Positions 49,026-59,068 of a DNA stretch of 64,000 nt are shown here, piece by piece. The stretch lies in the NCBI GenBank assembly GCA_973895155.1, contig OZ316898.1:18414001-18478000 (forward strand), in the 5' to 3' direction. Position 1 is the first letter of the stretch, and each line of letters starts with the position of its first letter. The notes beneath the pieces were generated by a model that saw nothing but the letters and a program-made list of their open reading frames with translations, searched no databases and was not told where the DNA came from. A program made the position numbers and the translations under genes. This stretch comes from Marsupella aquatica (Eukaryota > Marchantiophyta).

Positions 49026-52000
49026 TTATGTGTGACTTCCCGTGACGGGGTACCCGTCACATAGCTCCTCTCTTAATTGCGAAGCGCCCCCGCGAGCACC
49101 ATACTCTTCCTCCGTGTAGTACTTCTTTAGGCGCTCTTGATTGATCCGTGTGTTGAGTAGTTGCCCCTCCAATGTCTTGAGTTGAACCGAGCCGTTGGAG
49201 TAGACGGCATCCACTACGTAGGGTCCCATCCACCGTGTATGCAACTTCCCGGGGAAATGCATGAAGCGGCTATCGTAGAGGAGCACCAAATCTCCCTCCT
49301 CAATGGACACACGACGGAGACGGGAATCGTAATGTGACTTGCGTTTGCCTTGCTCCTGCTCCGTATGTGTCAAAGCCTCTTCTCGTGTCTCCGTGAGTTG
49401 CTCCAACTGTTGGATCCGTGAAGCGACACTTTCTTCTGCCCCTTCCCTTTCCCGTGTTAGGATTCGAATGGTTGGAACCTCAAATTCCACCGGCACAAGA
49501 GAGTGTTGTCCAAACACAAGGAAATAGGGGCTGTGGCCCGTGGTAGTCTTGTGAGCCAGGTTGTAAGCGTAAGTGGCAGCCAACAACTTCAAATCCCAAT
49601 CGGTCTTGTGAGCGGATACCGTTTTGTTGAGGATCTTGCCCATGATCCCGTTGGCTCTCTCAGTGAGCCCGTTGGCTCGAGGGTGGTACGGAGTGGTCTT
49701 CCTATGTGAGATCAAGTAGTTCTCCGTCAAACGTTCAATCGTATGATTGAGGAAGTGAGTACCCCTGTCACTTACCAACTCCAATGGTGGACCAAATCGT
49801 GTAAAAATCTGCTCATACAAAAAACGTGCCGTGGTGTTGGCATCATCCTTGGCAGTAGCTCGGGCCTCCACCCACTTGGTGGCATAGTCCGTTGCAAGAA
49901 TGATGTAGCGCTTCCTCCCTCTTCGTGTGATGGGAGTGAAAGGGCCAATGAAGTCCACCCCCCACTTCTCAAAGGGTGCAAGAGGAAGTATGGGCACCAA
50001 TGGGTGTCGTGAGGAGGGCCCTGGTTTGCCTTGACGCTGGCACGGATCACATCGCTGGATGTACCGGTGTACATCCCGAAAGAGAGTTGGCCACCAATAT
50101 CCAGCATCTAGTATTTTCCTTGCGGTGGTCTCCCGTGCAAAGTGGCCACCAGCTTCCTCCTCATGTAATGCTGCCATGACTGTACGTATCTCCGCTTCCT
50201 CCAAACAACGACGAAGTCGGCCATCCATGCCGTACTTGTGAAGTACTCCCTTCACAAGCAAGTAGGGACCTGTCTTACACAAAAACACTGCTGCTCTCTC
50301 CGGGCCCAAACGTGAGGGAACTCTAGCCGTGCGGAGAAATTCCAAAATTTCTCCATACCAAGTAGTGGCCTCTGTATTCACGCTGAACACTTCCTCATCC
50401 GGGAACCGATCATCAATCTCCTGGGAGTCAGATGCTCCCTCAATACGGGAGAAGAAGTCTGCATTGCTATGACTCTTCCCCGATCTTACTCTCACCTCAT
50501 AGTTGAACTCTTGTAGCAACAAAACCCAACGTGCAATTCTCCCGGACAGATCTGGCTTGTTGACCATGTATTTCAAGCTGTTGTGATCCGTGTGGAACAC
50601 AACCTTGTACCCCAACAAATAATGACGATACTTCTTACAAGCGTAGATGATACCAAGTGCCTCCCTATCGGTGGGTGAGTAGTTTTTCTCTGCCGGGGCC
50701 AACTGCCTACTGGCAAAGTAGATGGGATGGTCTCTTCCATCATCATCTAACTGACTCAAAACGGCACCGATGCAAAATCCTGATACGTCTACGTAAACAT
50801 GGAATTCCTTATTCCAATTGGGCGTAATGAGCACGGGGGCCTCTAGCAATCGTTTCTTCAATTCATCAAAAGCAGCCTGACGGGAAGGAGTAGGTTCAAA
50901 CTCACTTCCTTTTTTCAACATGGAAGTGAGTGGCATGGCTACCTTGGCAAAGTCTTTGATGAAGCGTCGGTAGTAGCCAACACACCCCAAGAACCCTCTC
51001 ACTTCCTTCACATTCTTGGGAAATGAGACTGCTACCCACACGGCGACCTTCTCACGATCAACTTCAATCCCTCGTGCAGACACTTTGTGGCCCAATAGGA
51101 TTCCCTCCTCAATTCCAAAGAAACATTTCTCCGGATGCAGCTTCAGGCAAGTCTCCCGGCACCGCTGAAAAGTCAACCGTAAGTGTTCCGGATGCTTGAC
51201 TCGTTTGCCGTAGACAGCAAAGTCATCAATAAAGATCTCCAAGAACCTGCGTAAAAAGTCATGAAATATATTCATCATGAGCCGTTGGAACATGCCAGGG
51301 GCATTGCACAACCCAAAAGGCATTCTCCGGAATGCAAAAATCCCCCACTCTGTTGTGAAAGCCGTCTTGAGTTGGTCCTCCTCCCGTATCCAGATTTGGT
51401 TGTACCCAGAGTAGCCATCCAAGAAGCTGTATATCTCCCAACCTGCTACCATGTCCAACACGATATCCGTGAACGGTAGCGGGTAGTGATCCTTCTTGGT
51501 CGCATCATTCAACTTTCGAAAATCTTGGCACACCCGTATTTTCACCTTCCCGTCTGGCCCCTTTTTCTTGGGCACGATTACGATGGGTGACACCCACTCA
51601 CTATGCATGACCGGATAAATGAATCCTGCATCCAACAAACGGTCAATCTCCTCCTTCACCATGAGTGAGTATTTGGGGTTGAGGCGGTATTGGCGTTGCC
51701 TCACAGGTCGTGCTCCTGACATCAGGTCAATGCTGTGCTCACCAAACTCAGGTGGCACTCCTTTCAAATCTTGGTGGCTCCACGCAAATACGTCTTGGTA
51801 CTCTTTCAACAATTCCTGAATCGTGCGTTGCTCCGTAGCATCCAACTTACTACCAATGTTGAGTGTCTTGCCCTCACCCACTTCCACCTTTGTGTACTGC
51901 TCCGGCCTGATCACGTCCAACTTGTTGCGTGTCTCCTCATCAAAGGTTTCTTCCAACCGTGCGAGCCTCATCCCTCCATACACCGGTGCATCACTCTCCT

Positions 52001-55000
52001 CCTGGTCTGGTCGGGATGGAGGTGGATCCTTTGTCACATGGGCCATTATTTCTTCAACGTCAGATTCTTTGTAATGTGACAATAGCTCCTCTCTAAAGTC
52101 ATCATCCAGGATGTCATTCAAAAACTGCTCTCTTTGCTCATCATCAAACATGATCGTGTGGGCTTGCATTTCCACCTCCTCGGGGTGATCCTCTGCCTCC
52201 CTATCATGAATCTCTAGAGGTTCAGCCTCCACAATTTTGCTTCGCTCGTCTTCCATCTCTTCTAGAACAGCGTGCACTTGGCTAACTGATTCCTCTACTG
52301 CATGCTCTTGAGTAGCAACTCCGGGGCCAAAAACATCTTCCTCCGTGAGGTGAGAAATCAGTTTCACCATGTATACTTCATCCTCGTCTTCATCTGAGGT
52401 GACCTCTGAATCATATTCCTCCTCCATAGTCGTAGTCTCCCCGTGAGGTGACTCCGCTGACCATGGAATAGTGATAGTGGGGATACCAAACCGAAACTGC
52501 CGTTTGCCCCAATCACTTGTGACCTTGGCCACATACAACCATGGCCTGCCAATTAAAATGGGAAAACCGTACGGCCGAACGGGTCGCATCACCAAATAGT
52601 TGAGGGGGAAAGATTTTCCCCCAATCATTGTTGGAATCTTGGTGAGACACCCCAACGGCACCACCCGTGCACCATCAGCCAACCTCATGGCACGTGCCGG
52701 TGGTTCTAACTCTGTATACCCCAACCGGTTTGCCGTCTCCTCAGTCATGATGTTGACTCCCGAGCCCCCGTCCACCGGTACAAACCGTATTGCACATCCA
52801 TTGATGTCCACCGTGAGTTCTGGGGCACCCAAATCCTCCGTGACCCAGTTGACTTGTATGGGGTCAGCCCCAACTTTGGGTAACCTTCTTCTACGTCTCC
52901 TCCTCATGAGAATCTCCTTGACTTGGCGACGGTATAGGGAGCTATCCCGTAATAGTTGACCAATTGTGGCACTGACTGGGCAATCCAGAATGTCTTGAGC
53001 AATGTTGTACGCGGTTGCAGGAGGTATGGGTGGGATGACCTCTTCTCCCGGTTTCCAACGAACAACCCTCTCCTCCGCTTTCTTTCTGGCCTTTGCCTCC
53101 TCCATGTCTTTGTCAATGGCCGCTTGCATGGCTTGTGCTTCTAGCTCCTCCAACTGCTTACGTACCTCTTCTCCCACCTTCGGATAGAACAACTTGGGGT
53201 TGTCCCGATCAAAGTCACTATCCTCCATGGGTGGCACCTCCGGTTCGTGTGAGGTACCCGATGTGGAAGCTTGATGCACCTCCTTGTACTTCTGCTTGAG
53301 CTCGGACTTGCCCTTCTTTTTGCCGGATCGAGTGGAGACTCGGTAACAAGAGTAATGCCTTCTCTCCTCGTCGCTGTCTTCCTCCGGTAGATTCTCAGCA
53401 TGAGTCCACTCATGACTTGGGGGTGAGGGGTTAGCAACTTCAACTTCCGTAGATGTTGCAACAACAACCACCGGTATCTCAACAACTGGAGATACTACAA
53501 CGACTAGCGGTACCACCTCCTCCGTTATGGTGGTCATCCTTTGCTTGGGAATGTTCACTACGGTTTCTTCTCTTCTAGTGATTAGAGGGGTGTCGACTGC
53601 TTCCGTGGTGAGAAAGTTGACGCTAGCTTCTTTCAGAGGAGGTGGCGGCCCCTTCTTCTCTTGTGCCCCAATCGGTTGAGCCTTGAACGCCTCCAAGGTT
53701 GGGCAGTGTGGTGCAAGATGACCCTCCCCCTTGCATAGTTGACACAGCCGGGCAAAATCTCCATTGCCTTGACGGGTGGGCTCTGGGCACACATTAGCGT
53801 AGTGGCCCGCCACTCTACAATTGTAACAAATAGGGATCTTCCTCACTCCAGGGTACGGTGGTCGATTCCCTGGGTTAGCGTTGGGATAGTTGGAGTATGC
53901 GGGTGCTCCGGCGTTTGTTGAAACTCCATGAATGCTCCGTGGTCCCGGGTTGAGAGGTTGTACACTATACACGTTGGCCTCTGGTGGCTCCTCCATGAAG
54001 TACTCTATTGGCCCTTCCGCTGCATATGAAGGATTTGAGTAGCTTGCCCCCTCAACATCCTCCTCCCGTACTTGGAAAACCTTGGCTGGTTCTCCCGCTG
54101 GGCACTCCTTCGGGGCATGACCAAACTTCATGCACTTGGTGCACCACACATTGGCTCTCTCCACCGGAACTTTTCTCCTCTCAGGTTTGAGTCCGGCAAA
54201 ATGTACTTTCAACGCTTTCATTTGCTCCGTCAGCTCATCATATCTGGCCTCTTGCTCCTTCAGGCGTCTTGCCGTAGACAATGGTGTAACGGCCACCGTG
54301 GGTAGTATCACTTCACGGTGAGAGGACTTCTTGACTTTCTTTGACAACTTCTTCTTCTTCCTCCTTCGTCTTTCAGCTTCTGACTCCGTAGTGTCTGACT
54401 CTGTAGTACTCTCAGAATCCTCAGATTCATCACTACTATCTGAATCAGATCCACTCGACTCCTCACTGGAGGAACTGTCAACCGGCTTCAGCTTCTTTCT
54501 TCGGCAACGCTTGCTTGTGGCATCAGCTGCGGTGTATGACTCCGCTGCTGCAATAGCTTCAGCCAATGTGGTTGGCTTGGCTTGACGTACAAAGAACCCC
54601 ATCTTGCTTGGTAGGGCAGCCACAAACCAGGCTTGACGCATAGCATCATCGGTACGGGCTTGGATCCGACGTACCAGCTTTTGGAACCTTTGCAAAAACC
54701 TCCGTAATGACTCCTTCTTCTTCATCCTGAGTTGGCCCACCTTTAATAGTGAGGTGGCCTCCACTCCTATGGATCTGAACTCCTTCAAGAAGGCTTGCTT
54801 GAACAGAGCCCAATCAGCTTTCACGTTGGCCAACAACGAAATGAACCATGGACCTGCCTCCCCTCTCATCATTCCAGGAATGATAGTGAGCTTATGTGCA
54901 GACTCCCCATTAGCTTCGGCAATCCCTTCAAACTCCTCAATCCATTCGTCTGGATCATCCTTTGGTCTCCCCTTGAAGGGTACGTACTGAACACGGGTAC

Positions 55001-55424
55001 GTTGTGCAGCTGCCATCGGTGCAGCCGGTGCCTGTATCAACACAGGTGGTAATGGCGCTTGTTGGGCCACCGGTAACAGCACCGATGATAGGTGTGAGAT
55101 GATTTGTGGCAATGCAGTGAGCTCTGGGATCAGATTTTGTAACTCAGACTGCACCAACACAAAGGGCTCTCCTTCTTCTCGCTCGTGATCTATGTCTGGC
55201 TCTTCGTCTGGGCATATGGCCTCATTACGTTGAGCCTCTTCCTGTTGCACACCAACTTGTTCTTCCAGCACCAGTGGCAACCTCCTCTCTTCTGCAAGCC
55301 GTAAGCGTTCTTCGGCAGCAACTCGTCGTCTGGTCCCAATCCAAGAGGGCCCCCCTTCTAGCTCTGATCTTGGGGTACGTGTGTGTTGGGGACTTCCTCT
55401 ACCTCCCCTTCTCCCTCTCGGCAT
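49026..55424 (-). CDS. Gag-Pol polyprotein of the gypsy element
   Basis: A single intact frame of 2132 residues from ATG 55424. Gag has a retrotransposon-gag core (about 140-290) and a Ser/Asp/Glu-rich then Lys/Arg-rich linker. Three CCHC zinc knuckles follow (about 427-440, 532-545, 560-574). Protease has DGGSGVNIM near 880, with Gly where Ser or Thr is usual after the catalytic Asp. Reverse transcriptase includes RVCQDFRKLND (about 1295) and FIDD (about 1396). RNase H begins near YVDVSG (about 1540). Integrase has HHCC (about 1753-1790), then the catalytic Asp in GVDFIGPF, Asp in SDRGTHF and Glu in LTERANG (about 1822, 1884, 1918). No chromodomain. The frame passes through the polypurine tract (codons for R-E-E) and its last 11 residues plus stop are in the 3' LTR. 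No frameshift or stop separates gag from pol. Confidence 0.97.
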   Translation of the reverse strand: MPRGRRGGRGSPQHTRTPRSELEGGPSWIGTRRRVAAEERLRLAEERRLPLVLEEQVGVQQEEAQRNEAICPDEEPDIDHEREEGEPFVLVQSELQNLIPELTALPQIISHLSSVLLPVAQQAPLPPVLIQAPAAPMAAAQRTRVQYVPFKGRPKDDPDEWIEEFEGIAEANGESAHKLTIIPGMMRGEAGPWFISLLANVKADWALFKQAFLKEFRSIGVEATSLLKVGQLRMKKKESLRRFLQRFQKLVRRIQARTDDAMRQAWFVAALPSKMGFFVRQAKPTTLAEAIAAAESYTAADATSKRCRRKKLKPVDSSSSEESSGSDSDSSDESEDSESTTESDTTESEAERRRRKKKKLSKKVKKSSHREVILPTVAVTPLSTARRLKEQEARYDELTEQMKALKVHFAGLKPERRKVPVERANVWCTKCMKFGHAPKECPAGEPAKVFQVREEDVEGASYSNPSYAAEGPIEYFMEEPPEANVYSVQPLNPGPRSIHGVSTNAGAPAYSNYPNANPGNRPPYPGVRKIPICYNCRVAGHYANVCPEPTRQGNGDFARLCQLCKGEGHLAPHCPTLEAFKAQPIGAQEKKGPPPPLKEASVNFLTTEAVDTPLITRREETVVNIPKQRMTTITEEVVPLVVVVSPVVEIPVVVVATSTEVEVANPSPPSHEWTHAENLPEEDSDEERRHYSCYRVSTRSGKKKGKSELKQKYKEVHQASTSGTSHEPEVPPMEDSDFDRDNPKLFYPKVGEEVRKQLEELEAQAMQAAIDKDMEEAKARKKAEERVVRWKPGEEVIPPIPPATAYNIAQDILDCPVSATIGQLLRDSSLYRRQVKEILMRRRRRRRLPKVGADPIQVNWVTEDLGAPELTVDINGCAIRFVPVDGGSGVNIMTEETANRLGYTELEPPARAMRLADGARVVPLGCLTKIPTMIGGKSFPLNYLVMRPVRPYGFPILIGRPWLYVAKVTSDWGKRQFRFGIPTITIPWSAESPHGETTTMEEEYDSEVTSDEDEDEVYMVKLISHLTEEDVFGPGVATQEHAVEESVSQVHAVLEEMEDERSKIVEAEPLEIHDREAEDHPEEVEMQAHTIMFDDEQREQFLNDILDDDFREELLSHYKESDVEEIMAHVTKDPPPSRPDQEESDAPVYGGMRLARLEETFDEETRNKLDVIRPEQYTKVEVGEGKTLNIGSKLDATEQRTIQELLKEYQDVFAWSHQDLKGVPPEFGEHSIDLMSGARPVRQRQYRLNPKYSLMVKEEIDRLLDAGFIYPVMHSEWVSPIVIVPKKKGPDGKVKIRVCQDFRKLNDATKKDHYPLPFTDIVLDMVAGWEIYSFLDGYSGYNQIWIREEDQLKTAFTTEWGIFAFRRMPFGLCNAPGMFQRLMMNIFHDFLRRFLEIFIDDFAVYGKRVKHPEHLRLTFQRCRETCLKLHPEKCFFGIEEGILLGHKVSARGIEVDREKVAVWVAVSFPKNVKEVRGFLGCVGYYRRFIKDFAKVAMPLTSMLKKGSEFEPTPSRQAAFDELKKRLLEAPVLITPNWNKEFHVYVDVSGFCIGAVLSQLDDDGRDHPIYFASRQLAPAEKNYSPTDREALGIIYACKKYRHYLLGYKVVFHTDHNSLKYMVNKPDLSGRIARWVLLLQEFNYEVRVRSGKSHSNADFFSRIEGASDSQEIDDRFPDEEVFSVNTEATTWYGEILEFLRTARVPSRLGPERAAVFLCKTGPYLLVKGVLHKYGMDGRLRRCLEEAEIRTVMAALHEEEAGGHFARETTARKILDAGYWWPTLFRDVHRYIQRCDPCQRQGKPGPSSRHPLVPILPLAPFEKWGVDFIGPFTPITRRGRKRYIILATDYATKWVEARATAKDDANTTARFLYEQIFTRFGPPLELVSDRGTHFLNHTIERLTENYLISHRKTTPYHPRANGLTERANGIMGKILNKTVSAHKTDWDLKLLAATYAYNLAHKTTTGHSPYFLVFGQHSLVPVEFEVPTIRILTREREGAEESVASRIQQLEQLTETREEALTHTEQEQGKRKSHYDSRLRRVSIEEGDLVLLYDSRFMHFPGKLHTRWMGPYVVDAVYSNGSVQLKTLEGQLLNTRINQERLKKYYTEEEYGARGGASQLREELCDGYPVTGSHT
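49065..49074 (-). other. Polypurine tract of the gypsy element, inside the Gag-Pol frame
   Basis: On the - strand AAGAGAGGAG is followed by CTA and then the TGTGACGGG start of the 3' LTR. It is in the right place to prime plus-strand DNA, and it is also read as codons of the Gag-Pol C-terminus. Confidence 0.85.
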
Positions 55425-55484
55425 CCCATTGAGACCTGCATTCCAAACTTACACCAATGTCTCAGAAAGCAATATTTGTAAACA

Positions 55485-55579
55485 TCAACCGTCGCACGAT
55501 GCGTTGTGGTTGACGTACAATAACAAAGTAACCAACAAACTTCTCACGTATCAACCGTCGCAAGTTGCGTTGTGGTTGA
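55485..55579. repeat. Duplicated hairpin in the leader between primer site and gag
   Basis: Two 28-29-nt units (55485-55512 and 55551-55579) both begin TCAACCGTCGCA and end TGCGTTGTGGTTGA. The arms TCAACC/GGTTGA and GCA/TGC pair. Location in the untranslated leader suggests an RNA structure, perhaps for packaging or dimerisation; that is inference. Confidence 0.75.
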
Positions 55580-55641
55580 TAGGTTTGAACTCCCAATAGA
55601 CGTAGCTCCCCTCCTTCGTGTCGTCAAACAAGAAGAAGGAT

Positions 55642-55659
55642 TCCCCGGCAGCGGCGCCA
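55642..55659 (-). other. Primer-binding site, tRNA-Asp-like
   Basis: On the + strand TCCCCGGCAGCGGCGCCA reads like the 3' end of plant tRNA-Asp (usually with GCAACGG), so the - strand is complementary to that tRNA with about one mismatch. It lies 20 nt inside the 5' LTR border. The Asp primer is known for Athila-type elements. Confidence 0.85.
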
Positions 55660-56790
55660 AAAACAAAAGACCACACTTATGTCACTTGCCTCTCCAACGG
55701 TTAATACGTGCAAACCGCACTTTTCTTCGCTTAAACCGTTGGTATCGTATTACGGGGTCGTGGAGGGACGCTATTTGGATTCTTTTCACACCAGGATGAG
55801 TATTTTGGTTTCCGCTCCCGGAAATGTAGGTTTTGATCAAGTCTACCGACTACCCTCACTCCACAGCTTTTGATCAAGTCCTGCCGACTACCCCACTACA
55901 CCTTCACTCGGAGTCACCCAAAGAGTGCTGTCACCACCCCTACTCACAAGGCCGACTCAAACCAAGCAAGTTTCTTCAAATCATAGAACGGGAGAACACA
56001 ATTCGGAAAGCGAAAAAGGGAGAAGGAACACACAACAAAAGCCCATCAAGTCAAATGTACAGATCCATATCTCTTGGGAAAAACGATACACATTGCATGA
56101 GTAACCCGGCCTCCTGCCGTCTACTCAACTCCTGCCTCTCCGGACAATGAGTATGGCTCCCCCTCACTACTCTGAACACGCTTTCAAACTCCTCAGGCTC
56201 CACTCTATCCCTCCTTGCTAACTTCACACTGAGTCCCCCTAACTACTTCGGGGCTATCCCCCTAAATACTGAAAAATCACACCAAAGCACCCCTCACAGG
56301 GTCACAACGGTGGCGGCTACCCTAGCGGCGCCGCTAAAACCTTGCACTAAGAGAAATCCTTAAACTGAAGAGGAGCATGCGGCACACACATGCTGCTAAA
56401 ACCCTAAACCCAAAACAAGGGGGCCGACGGTGCCTTCGACGGCGCCCCAACAGTACACGTGAACCCTGAAAGTGAGAGGCACCCCAAAATGGCCGAAACT
56501 AGGTGCCCTTCCAAGTGCACACCTGAGCTCACCCCTGGATAGCTCTTCTTTTCCTGCTTCCGAATCACTAAGTCGCTCCCTCAACGGACTTCAGACGCCT
56601 GAGTTATGGCCGTTTCCGTACCGCAAAAACATAAGTTCTCCAGGCCATAACTTGCTCATCCTGGCTCCGTTTGAGGAGCGCCGCCTCTTGTTGGAATCAG
56701 CTCCGCGAGCTCATCCCAACAAGCCCATGAGTGACCCCCCACTAAAATGTTGGAAATCTGGAGGCCGTACACCCACGTCCGTACGCCTAT

Positions 56791-58647
56791 CTAATCCTCC
56801 TCTTCTTCTTCGCTCTCGGTGCCCGGACTTGTGCCCCGTGAGTGGTCCTCCTCCTCATCACTCACGGGAGTGAGTGCCACCGTACTTTTCTTCTTCTTCG
56901 ACGGAGTACTCTTAGTGCTGCTGCTCCCGCGCTTCCTCAAAGCAGCCAAGGCCTGCCACGCCTTGATGTACCCCTCACCAATTGTGTCCTTCCAGAGGGT
57001 AGCCTCTTCTCCGGACCGCAACTCCAACGGTAGAACTTGCCCCGTGGCCATGGGAGTCCCGGGGGTGACAGACCTGGGTGGCATCCCCGTACTGACCTGA
57101 GCCTCCCGTAACGATTTCCGTACCTCCCGGAGCTTCTTCTCCAAGCTCTTACTCTTCTCCTGACTCTTCTTGGCTCCATCCAACAAGGGTCCATACTTCC
57201 CACTAACCTCCTTCACCACCATCTCGATAGCTTGGGAGATCACATCCGGGGAAAGTGTGGAGCCAGGTGTGCCGGGACTCTTCCGTTTCCCTAGACTCAG
57301 GGCCTCACTTCTCTTCGCTCGTGTCTCAAAGGCTGCCACCTGACTCCGTAGTGCTCCCACCTGGTTCCTCCACTCCATCACTTCTCCAGAATTTTGCTTC
57401 TCTTTGGCCAATGCTTGCCTCAACGCTCCTACTTCTTCTGCTTCCTTGGCCTTGGTGGACAAAGCTCCCTTCAAGTTGGTGATCTCTACGTGAGCTGCAT
57501 TGATGTGCCTGACCTTCTCATGAATGGTCTGCTCCTTGGTCTTGATCACCTCCTTCAGTGACAGGATGCTCTGCTCTAACGTCTCTACTTTGACTGTGGC
57601 GTGCTTGAGAGACTCCCTCAATGCGTGGACTAGCTTGAGTCCCTCGTGGACTCCCTCTCTGAAATCCCGTAGCTCTGCCAAGTAAACATCCGGAATGTTG
57701 TATTCCAGAGGCTGTTTCGGATCTCCCACGAGTGATTCAAGCCACTCCAATGTGCAATCATCCTCCTGGTTCTCTTCTTCTCTATTATCCTCCCCACCAG
57801 CAGACAATGATTCCTCCGTGAGCTTCCCTAAAACGGTAGTGGCAATACTCCGGATCTCCGTGGTGAGAGATGATCCCGTGTCTTCATGCCCCGGAGAACC
57901 AATCAACCCTTCTGCCCTGGCCAATACAAATGACCCCATCAAATGTACAGCCCCACCTGGTTTCACACTCCCGGGCTCAGCGGCCAATAGCTTCTTCAAT
58001 CCGTAGCACCACCATCCGTACACATGGGCTGGGTAGTTCTTGATGTCCATAGCTACCACGAAATGCTCCTCATTCAGCACTCCGGATTGCACGTTGCCAA
58101 GAACCCGTTGATGCACCTTGGCCAGGAAGCCCTTATACTCAACATCCTTGACAGCAGAAAGAGGGATGGCGGTGGTGGAGGTAGGATTGGTCACCCAAGT
58201 GGCCACCATTTTCAACGTGAGTTCTCCCCTGATATTCCGAGGTGTGAATGAGAATTTCTGATTCTCAAGAAACAATAGCTTAGCCAACTCCACATGGGGC
58301 ACTACACGTTTGAGACATTCAAAGTAGATTCCCTCCGTTCGGAACTCCATCCCGGCCTCAATGTCCCAGCTCTTCCCTGAAGGGATGGTAATCTCCACCT
58401 TCATGAATTCTGTAAGCCCGGTGGCTTGGAAAATGTTCCGACAATCCTCCATCACCTTGGTGGAGGTCTTGGGATAAATTCGACGAAAAATCTTCCTACC
58501 CACCGGTGAGGAACCCGCTGCCAATCCCGTGCTCATCATAACTTCTCTCTCTTCCCTTTCCCGTGTAATCCGAGTCTCCACGTAGTCACGGTAAGCAGCC
58601 TTGTATCTCCGAATGCGTGACGCACTAAACTCTGGTTGATCTAGCAT
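56791..58647 (-). CDS. LTR-encoded coiled-coil protein, copy in the 5' LTR
   Basis: The 618-residue product appears identical to the one in the 3' LTR; none of the LTR differences falls in it. In this copy the ORF lies about 1.1 kb upstream of the primer-binding site. If transcription starts near the TATA-like motif at about 59493-59503, it would be the first ORF of the genomic RNA, ahead of Gag-Pol. Domain content is as described for the copy at 46048-47904. Confidence 0.85.
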   Translation of the reverse strand: MLDQPEFSASRIRRYKAAYRDYVETRITREREEREVMMSTGLAAGSSPVGRKIFRRIYPKTSTKVMEDCRNIFQATGLTEFMKVEITIPSGKSWDIEAGMEFRTEGIYFECLKRVVPHVELAKLLFLENQKFSFTPRNIRGELTLKMVATWVTNPTSTTAIPLSAVKDVEYKGFLAKVHQRVLGNVQSGVLNEEHFVVAMDIKNYPAHVYGWWCYGLKKLLAAEPGSVKPGGAVHLMGSFVLARAEGLIGSPGHEDTGSSLTTEIRSIATTVLGKLTEESLSAGGEDNREEENQEDDCTLEWLESLVGDPKQPLEYNIPDVYLAELRDFREGVHEGLKLVHALRESLKHATVKVETLEQSILSLKEVIKTKEQTIHEKVRHINAAHVEITNLKGALSTKAKEAEEVGALRQALAKEKQNSGEVMEWRNQVGALRSQVAAFETRAKRSEALSLGKRKSPGTPGSTLSPDVISQAIEMVVKEVSGKYGPLLDGAKKSQEKSKSLEKKLREVRKSLREAQVSTGMPPRSVTPGTPMATGQVLPLELRSGEEATLWKDTIGEGYIKAWQALAALRKRGSSSTKSTPSKKKKSTVALTPVSDEEEDHSRGTSPGTESEEEEED

Positions 58648-59068
58648 CCATGCATCCCGAAATCAATTTCTCAATCACCAATCCCGTCACCCGTGGCAAT
58701 GTCAATTCCCTGGCCCGAAACAGCCCCCGTAGCCCGATCACTTAAATTCTCTCAATTTCCCGTCACTACTCCGTGCGGCCGCCACTAATGCCTGGAAGAA
58801 TGACGCCAGCAAGCCCCACTAATCCACCATGAAAGAGAGAGCTTCAAAAATAATTAGAATCTGGAGAGAGCTTCCGGCAAGAGAGAGAAGAACCCCGTTT
58901 TTGCTTTCGGCAATGAGAGGGTCGTGCAAAAGGAAGAGGGAAAGAAAAAGGAAGGAAAAAAAAATAGAACCGAAAAAACTCCTGGCGCCTTCGCCATGCG
59001 CCCCGGCCCATTTCTCGGGCCTTACCCTTGCGTCCTCCTGCGCGCGGCCCTATGCAGGGCGCGCGGCC

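Larger units (their letters stand above)
44937..49061 (-). repeat. 3' LTR of the gypsy element (4125 bp)
   Basis: On the + strand it runs TGTCACTTGCC ... CCCGTCACA. Near its element-5' side are a pyrimidine palindrome (CCCTCCTGAGGAGGG, 48731-48745), a TTTAAATAAAT TATA-like motif next to it, and GC-rich tandem repeats. Then comes the 618-codon ORF. It also encodes the last 11 residues and stop codon of Gag-Pol. Confidence 0.95.
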
